Below, one piece after another: positions 59,042-64,000 of a stretch of DNA of 64,000 nucleotides. Where the stretch lies: NCBI RefSeq assembly GCF_039360445.1, contig NZ_CP134981.1:163643-227642 (forward strand), given 5' to 3'. The notes below the pieces were generated by a model. That model was not told the DNA's origin and made no database searches. It saw only the letters and a program-made list of their open reading frames with translations. The translations under genes were made by a program, and so were the position numbers. Source of the stretch: Buchnera aphidicola (Periphyllus koelreuteriae). Lineage in GTDB: Bacteria; Pseudomonadota; Gammaproteobacteria; Enterobacterales; Enterobacteriaceae. Position 1 is the stretch's first letter; each line of letters starts with the position of its first letter.

Positions 59042-59908
59042 ATGTTAAAAAAACCTGATTGGATAAAAATAAAAATTCCATTAAATTCTATAAAAGTACA
59101 AAAAGTTAAAAAAATTTTAAGAAATTATTCATTAAATACAGTTTGTGAAGAAGCTCAATGTCCAAATTTAACAGAATGTTTTAATAAAGGTAGTGCTACT
59201 TTTTTGATTCTTGGTTACATTTGTACAAGAAAATGCCCTTTTTGTAGTGTCAAGAAAGGGAGACCTAATAAAATTGATAAAAATGAACCAAAAAAATTAG
59301 CAAAAGTCATTTCTTATATGAACTTAAAATATGTAGTATTAACATCAGTAAATAGAGATGATTTAAAAGATGGAGGAATATCTCAATTTATACAATGTAT
59401 TCATGAAATTAGAAAAATAAAAAAAATAAAAATAGAAATATTAGTACCAGATTTTCGTAAAAAAGAAAAAATTGCATTAAAATTAATTAAGAATAATTTA
59501 CCTGATATTTTTAATCATAATATAGAAACAGTACCTAGATTATATAATATTATTCGTCCAGGAGCTAATTATTATAATTCTTTAAAATTATTGTATAATT
59601 TTAATATAAAATTTCCTATGATTCCAACAAAATCTGGTTTAATGGTAGGTTTAGGTGAAACAACAAGTGAAATATTTAAAGTTTTAAAAGATTTATATAA
59701 TCATGGTGTATCTATGTTAACAGTTGGTCAATACTTACAACCTAGCAAAAATCATTTTCCTGTTAAAAAATATTTAAATAATTTAGAGTTTAATAAAATA
59801 AAAGAAACAGCATTATTAATAGGATTTAAACATGTTTTTTGTGGTCCATTAGTTCGATCATCATATCATGCATATGATCAATATAAAGAAAATATTAAAA
59901 TTTATTAA
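59042..59908 (+). CDS. lipA: Lipoyl synthase LipA
   Basis: LipA is a radical-SAM enzyme that inserts two sulfurs in octanoyl-lysine. It has 288 residues (E. coli 321; the N-terminal extension is missing). The auxiliary cluster ligands are in CEEAQCPNLTEC, the radical-SAM CxxxCxxC is CTRKCPFC, and the C-terminal RSSYHA Ser ligand remains. It consumes AdoMet and releases 5'-deoxyadenosine, normally cleared by MtnN, which is a pseudogene here. Confidence 0.96.
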   Translation: MLKKPDWIKIKIPLNSIKVQKVKKILRNYSLNTVCEEAQCPNLTECFNKGSATFLILGYICTRKCPFCSVKKGRPNKIDKNEPKKLAKVISYMNLKYVVLTSVNRDDLKDGGISQFIQCIHEIRKIKKIKIEILVPDFRKKEKIALKLIKNNLPDIFNHNIETVPRLYNIIRPGANYYNSLKLLYNFNIKFPMIPTKSGLMVGLGETTSEIFKVLKDLYNHGVSMLTVGQYLQPSKNHFPVKKYLNNLEFNKIKETALLIGFKHVFCGPLVRSSYHAYDQYKENIKIY

Positions 59909-59951
59909 TTTAAATTAAATAAATTTTTGAAATATTATATTAGAGGTAACT

Positions 59952-60674
59952 GTGTTAAATAAAAGTTTTAAAAATATCAAAAAAACAAAAATAATTATTG
60001 CATTAGATTTTTCTAATATAAATGTAGCTATGTCTTTTATAAAAAAATTAAATCCTAATATTCATAGATTGAAAATAGGAAAAGAAATGTTTTTTTTATT
60101 TGGTTTAAATTTTATAAAAAAACTTATTAAATTAGGTTTTAAAATATTTTTAGATTTAAAACTTCATGATATTCCAAATACTGTTTCAAAAGCTGTTCAA
60201 TGTTTTTCTAAACTTAAAATATGGATGATTAGTATTCATTCATTAGGAGGAAAAGAGATGATGAAATCTGCAAAATTAGCTCTTAATTCTTTTAAATATA
60301 AACCTCCATTATTATTTTCAGTAACTATTTTAAGTAGTTTATCTCAAATAGATTTAACTGAATTAGGTATGTTTTTTTCTATTAAAAAACAAATTTTATT
60401 ATTATCAAAATTATCTAAAGAAATTGGTTTAGATGGAATTATTTGTCCTGGAATTTTTTCTAAGTATATAAGAAAACATTTAGGTCAAAATTTTAAAATA
60501 GTTTCTCCAGGTATTCGATTTAAAAAAGATTTACATTATGATCAAAAAAATGTGATTAGTCCAAAAGAAGCAATTAAATTTAATATTGATTATATTGTTT
60601 TAGGAAGATCTATTACTCTTTCTAAAAATCCAATTAAATCTTTAAATAAAATTTATTCATTTATTTTAAAATAA
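59952..60674 (+). CDS. pyrF: Orotidine 5'-phosphate decarboxylase
   Basis: PyrF makes UMP from OMP. It has 240 residues (E. coli 245). The catalytic Asp-Lys-Asp triad is in FLDLKLHDIPNTV, and phosphate-binding segments are in SPGIRF and YIVLGRSIT. The start is GTG at 59952 with AGAGGT 4 bases upstream. Group I family as in E. coli. Confidence 0.94.
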   Translation: MLNKSFKNIKKTKIIIALDFSNINVAMSFIKKLNPNIHRLKIGKEMFFLFGLNFIKKLIKLGFKIFLDLKLHDIPNTVSKAVQCFSKLKIWMISIHSLGGKEMMKSAKLALNSFKYKPPLLFSVTILSSLSQIDLTELGMFFSIKKQILLLSKLSKEIGLDGIICPGIFSKYIRKHLGQNFKIVSPGIRFKKDLHYDQKNVISPKEAIKFNIDYIVLGRSITLSKNPIKSLNKIYSFILK

Positions 60675-60752
60675 AAATTATATTTTTAATATTTTTTATT
60701 TTATAATATAATTTTATTAAATAATATATTTTAATATTATTATAGAGACTGC

Positions 60753-61346
60753 ATGAGATTAAAAAAAGTAACTCAATCTATACTTCCTACTAAATGGGGA
60801 GATTTTTCAATAATAGGTTTTGAAGAAAAAAATAAATTAAAAGAAAAAAAACATCATATAGCTTTAATTTATGGAGATATATATAAAAAAAAATCTATTT
60901 TAACACGAATACATTCAGAATGTTTAACTGGAGATTCTTTATTTAGTTTACGTTGTGATTGTGGAAATCAATTAAAAACTTCTTTATCTTTAATTTCTAA
61001 GGAAGGAAATGGAATTTTAATATATCATAGACAGGAAGGAAGAAATATTGGATTAATAAATAAAATTAAAGCGTATGCATTACAAGATCGTGGTTTTGAT
61101 ACAGTAGAAGCAAATCATAAATTAGGATTTTCAGCAGATGAAAGAGATTTTACTGTTTGTTCAGATATTTTTAAATTACTTAAAGTTAAAAAAATAAGAT
61201 TATTAACAAATAATCCATTAAAAGTTAAAATTTTGAGAAAATCAGGAATTACTATAGAAAAAAGAATATCTTTAATAGTTGGAATTAATAAAAAAAATAA
61301 ATTTTATGTTAATACTAAAAAAAAAAAACTAGGTCATTTTTTTTAA
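60753..61346 (+). CDS. ribA: GTP cyclohydrolase II
   Basis: RibA opens GTP to start riboflavin synthesis. It has 197 residues (E. coli 196). The zinc ligands are the three Cys in [20 protein letters not shown]; the catalytic region [18 protein letters not shown] is intact. Its presence suggests that riboflavin synthesis may be kept, unlike Buchnera of some Cinara aphids, but the other rib genes are not in this window. Confidence 0.95.
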   Translation: MRLKKVTQSILPTKWGDFSIIGFEEKNKLKEKKHHIALIYGDIYKKKSILTRIHSECLTGDSLFSLRCDCGNQLKTSLSLISKEGNGILIYHRQEGRNIGLINKIKAYALQDRGFDTVEANHKLGFSADERDFTVCSDIFKLLKVKKIRLLTNNPLKVKILRKSGITIEKRISLIVGINKKNKFYVNTKKKKLGHFF

Positions 61347-61773
61347 AAAAATATAAATAATTTAAAAACATTGATTTTAAAAATTTAAAAAAATAATTAT
61401 AAACTACTCACAATTATAATAATTTATATTTTTTTAAAAATTAATATATAAATTGTGAGTAATAATTAAAATAAATATAATTTTTTATTAATTTAATATA
61501 AAATATATAAATTCTTTATAAATTTTATAAAATTTTTTATTTTTTTATAAACAATGAAATATTTTATTTATTTAATGAATAAAATTTTTAAATATATTTT
61601 TTAATTACATTCAATACAAAATATTATATATTTATTTTAAAATTTAATTAATTTTTTATATTTTTTATAAAAAAATTATAAAATTTAATAAAATAATTTT
61701 TAATATTTAAAATTTTTATTTATTTTATAATTATTTATATTATTATTAATTTTAATATATAATAAAAAATTTT
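61347..61773. other. Intergenic gap between ribA and yciA
   Basis: Apart from the ribA terminator there is only A/T-rich sequence with no recognisable coding remnant on either strand. Confidence 0.55.
61405..61461 (+). terminator. ribA terminator hairpin
   Basis: TACTCACAATT (61405-61415) pairs exactly with AATTGTGAGTA (61451-61461). The loop is A/T-rich and partly pairs further. It lies about 60 bases after the ribA stop. Confidence 0.6.
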
Positions 61774-62175
61774 TTATTTAAAAATATGTTTTGGTTTTCC
61801 ATTTTTATTTATAGCAACATATATAAAAATACCTTTTGCTGCTATATATTTTTCTTGAATTGGTTTAGAGTATAATCTTTTTACAATAATTTTAATTTTA
61901 ATTGTCATAGAACTTTTTCCTGTTTTAATACAATATCCATAACAATTTATAATATCTCCAATTGAAATTGGGTGAAAAAAAGATATATTTGCTTGTACAG
62001 TAACTACTTTTCCTAAAGCAATTTGTTTAGCTAAAATTGCTCCACCCATATCCATTTGAGACATAATCCATCCACCAAATATATCCCCATTAGCATTTGT
62101 ATTATAAGGCATAGCTAAAGTTTTTATTAAAATATTTTTTTTTTTTATACAAAAATTTTTTATTATTTTTTTCAT
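61774..62175 (-). CDS. yciA: Acyl-CoA thioesterase YciA
   Basis: YciA is a hexameric hotdog-fold thioesterase for medium and long acyl-CoAs. It has 133 residues (E. coli 132). The catalytic region ANGDIFGGWIMSQMDMGGAI is intact, as is NISFFHPISIGDII. It stands alone on the minus strand; its E. coli neighbours yciB and yciC are not seen here. Confidence 0.92.
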   Translation of the reverse strand: MKKIIKNFCIKKKNILIKTLAMPYNTNANGDIFGGWIMSQMDMGGAILAKQIALGKVVTVQANISFFHPISIGDIINCYGYCIKTGKSSMTIKIKIIVKRLYSKPIQEKYIAAKGIFIYVAINKNGKPKHIFK

Positions 62176-62321
62176 TATATTTATTATCTTTTTTTAAATT
62201 AAATTTTAAAAAATATATTAATACTTAATATTAAAAAAAAATTATAAAAATTTTTAAATTTTAAAATATATTTTTTTTAAATTTAAATATGTTATAAAAA
62301 TTAAAAATTTTTTAATATTTT

Positions 62322-63098
62322 TTAAACGAATAATTTTATTTCATTAATAATTAATTTTAACAAATTTAAATTATTAGCTATAATAGCTAATTTATTATTA
62401 TAATTACATCCTCCTTGAAAATCACTAATAATTCCTCCAGATTCTTTTACTTGTAACATTCCAGAATAGTAATTTTTTATTTTAAAATCAAACTCTAAAA
62501 TAAAATCTATTCGTCCATCTGATAAATATGATAAATCCAATGGTATTAAACTTGTTGTTCTAAATATTACTCCTTTATTAAATAAGTTTTTTAATATATT
62601 AAAATAAATTTTTTTATTTTTTAAAAATATTAAATCTATTCTTGAAGATAAATAACTTTTATAAAGTGTATTAGAGTTTATGCTTCTCATACGATATCCA
62701 TTTACTTGAGATCCATATCCTCTTACAGCACTAAAAATTTCATTTTTTAATGGATCATATATTACTGAAATATTTAATTTATTTTTAAAAAATATTGCAA
62801 TAGAAATACAAAAATTTGGAAATTTTTTTTTAAAATTTTTTTTTCCATGAATTAGATTAACAATCCATACTGGATTTTTAAAATTTTTTAATTTAAAATA
62901 ATTATATCTATTTAATATGTGATGTTTTGGATAAGATTTTTTAATAATATTTTTAATAATTTGATTAGATTCTTTTATTTTTTCTTTAAATATTTTTTTA
63001 TTTTTTATATTATAAAATACTTTTTTATCATATATTTGTATTATATTATTTCCTCCTTTTCTTGCTGCTCGAATAGCTATATTTAAAATTGGATGCAT
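62322..63098 (-). CDS. suhB: SuhB-family protein with lost metal-binding site
   Basis: E. coli SuhB is an inositol monophosphatase and also a partner of the Nus complex in rRNA antitermination. This protein has 258 residues (E. coli 267) and aligns end to end (MHPILNIAIRAARKGG; YDPLKNEIFSAVRGYGSQVNGYR). The catalytic motifs are gone: DPLDGT is NLIHGK (residues 81-86), the TEESG Glu pair is Arg64-Tyr65, and the WDFAAG Asp is Asn209. With no frameshift over the full length, selection seems to keep it for a non-enzymatic role, probably antitermination (inference). Confidence 0.9.
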   Translation of the reverse strand: MHPILNIAIRAARKGGNNIIQIYDKKVFYNIKNKKIFKEKIKESNQIIKNIIKKSYPKHHILNRYNYFKLKNFKNPVWIVNLIHGKKNFKKKFPNFCISIAIFFKNKLNISVIYDPLKNEIFSAVRGYGSQVNGYRMRSINSNTLYKSYLSSRIDLIFLKNKKIYFNILKNLFNKGVIFRTTSLIPLDLSYLSDGRIDFILEFDFKIKNYYSGMLQVKESGGIISDFQGGCNYNNKLAIIANNLNLLKLIINEIKLFV

Positions 63099-63365
63099 AT
63101 TTTTTCCTATTATGAAATATTATTGTTAAATTATATAATATAAAAAATTTATTATTGATATAATATTAATTTAAAAAATATATAATTTTATTTAAAAATT
63201 ATGATTTTTAATTTTTTTTTAAATTAGTATAAAAAATTTTTAATATTGAATTTTAATGCATTTTTTATTTTAATTATATTATAAAATAAATAAAATAATT
63301 ATATAAAAATTAAAAAATTTATAAAAAAAATTATTTAAAAAAACATTTTTTAAGAGGAGTAAAAA

Positions 63366-64000
63366 ATTATTAAAAAAATAAAATCTATTAGAGGTGTTCA
63401 TGATTATCTTCCAGAAGAATTACACATTTGGAATAAAACTGAAAAAATTTTAAAAAAAATTTTTAAAAACTATGGATATGTTGAAATAAGATTACCTATT
63501 ATAGAAAAAACAAAATTATTTTATAAATCTATTGGTAATGTAACAGATATTGTTGAAAAAGAAATGTATACTTTTTTAGATAAAAATAAAAAAAATATTA
63601 CATTAAGACCAGAAGGAACAGCTAGTTGTTCTCGAGCTTTTATTGAAAATAATCTTTCTAAAGATATTAAACAAAGATTTTGGTATTTTGGACCCATGTT
63701 TCGTTATGAAAGGCCACAAAATGGAAGATATAGGCAATTTTATCAATTTGGTTGTGAAGTATATGGTTTAAATACTCCAGAAATAGATATAGAATTAATT
63801 ATTTTATTAAATCGTTGTTGGAAAAAATTAAAAATAGAAAATTATATATTTTTAGAAATTAATTCAATTGGTACTATTGAATCTAGAGAAAATTATAAAA
63901 TTGATTTAATTAAATTTTTTATTTTAAATAAAAAAAAATTAGATAATAATTCTAAAAAAAGATTATATACTAATCCATTAAGAATTTTAGATAGTAAAAA
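63366..64000 (+). CDS. hisS: Histidyl-tRNA synthetase, 5' part, apparent ATT start
   Basis: HisRS charges tRNA-His. The frame reads IKSIRGVHDYLPEE, matching E. coli IQAIRGMNDYLPGE, then class II motif 2 (MFRYERPQNGRYRQFYQFG), to the window edge at LRILDSK, about residue 211. No ATG, GTG or TTG lies between an in-frame TAA at 63360-63362 and the conserved segment. ATT at 63366 aligns exactly with the E. coli Met1 and has AGGAG (63355-63359) 6 bases upstream; ATT 63369 is the alternative. The 3' part is outside the window. ispG, upstream in E. coli, is absent. Confidence 0.9.
   Translation, partial: MIKKIKSIRGVHDYLPEELHIWNKTEKILKKIFKNYGYVEIRLPIIEKTKLFYKSIGNVTDIVEKEMYTFLDKNKKNITLRPEGTASCSRAFIENNLSKDIKQRFWYFGPMFRYERPQNGRYRQFYQFGCEVYGLNTPEIDIELIILLNRCWKKLKIENYIFLEINSIGTIESRENYKIDLIKFFILNKKKLDNNSKKRLYTNPLRILDSK

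Overview
The window looks like chromosome of Buchnera aphidicola, the obligate endosymbiont of aphids (gamma-proteobacteria, Enterobacterales). The basis is extreme A+T richness in both coding and intergenic DNA, single-copy core genes whose proteins align end to end with Escherichia coli but are loaded with Lys, Ile and Asn, E. coli-like gene order broken only by deletions, a 16S rRNA gene not followed by 23S/5S, and no transposons, phage, CRISPR or restriction genes. The genome appears smaller than that of the best-known Buchnera strains, because several genes expected at these positions are absent. The genus call is recognition from sequence; the host aphid cannot be named.

Layout. 1-842 is non-coding with three successive inverted repeats. 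843-5406: pantothenate synthesis (panC, panB), pcnB, dksA, truA. 5655-14196: secA and the pyruvate dehydrogenase operon aceE-aceF-lpd. 14353-15005: an eroded mtnN pseudogene. 15023-21273, minus strand: erpA, ftsZ, ftsA, rsmH, ilvH, ilvI; this is a dcw cluster from which all mur/fts genes between rsmH and ftsA are gone. 21803-28456: degP, dapD, map, then the rpsB-tsf-pyrH-frr translation block. 28791-41763: bamA, fabZ, dnaE, proS, flhB-flhA, argS. 41880-43893: 16S rRNA with promoter, boxA, RNase III processing stem, then tRNA-Ile and tRNA-Ala. 43897-52818: gloB-rnhA/dnaQ, tRNA-Asp, grpE, smpB, tadA, acpS, era-rnc, lepB-lepA. 53114-61346: mnmA, fabI, rnb, a MarC-family membrane protein, lipB, lipA, pyrF, ribA. 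61774-64000: yciA, suhB and the start of hisS, which runs off the end.

The genes form coherent subsystems. AcpS, FabZ and FabI supply acyl-ACP, LipB and LipA turn octanoyl-ACP into lipoate, and lipoate is needed by the single lipoyl domain of AceF. IlvI/IlvH, DapD and PanB/PanC serve branched-chain amino acid, lysine and pantothenate provision. SecA, LepB, BamA and DegP are envelope export and quality control; FlhA/FlhB belong to the flagellar-type export apparatus.

No new multi-gene system is present. The interesting signals are molecular: a SuhB that has lost its inositol-phosphatase metal ligands but is still a full-length gene; an IlvH carrying Asp at the position of the E. coli valine-resistance substitution; an FlhB without its NPTH autocleavage motif; a ProRS with the editing domain excised; an RNase III with Asn at position 114; a hisS that seems to start at ATT; a traceable mtnN pseudogene; and absences suggesting that peptidoglycan and isoprenoid synthesis were lost together.
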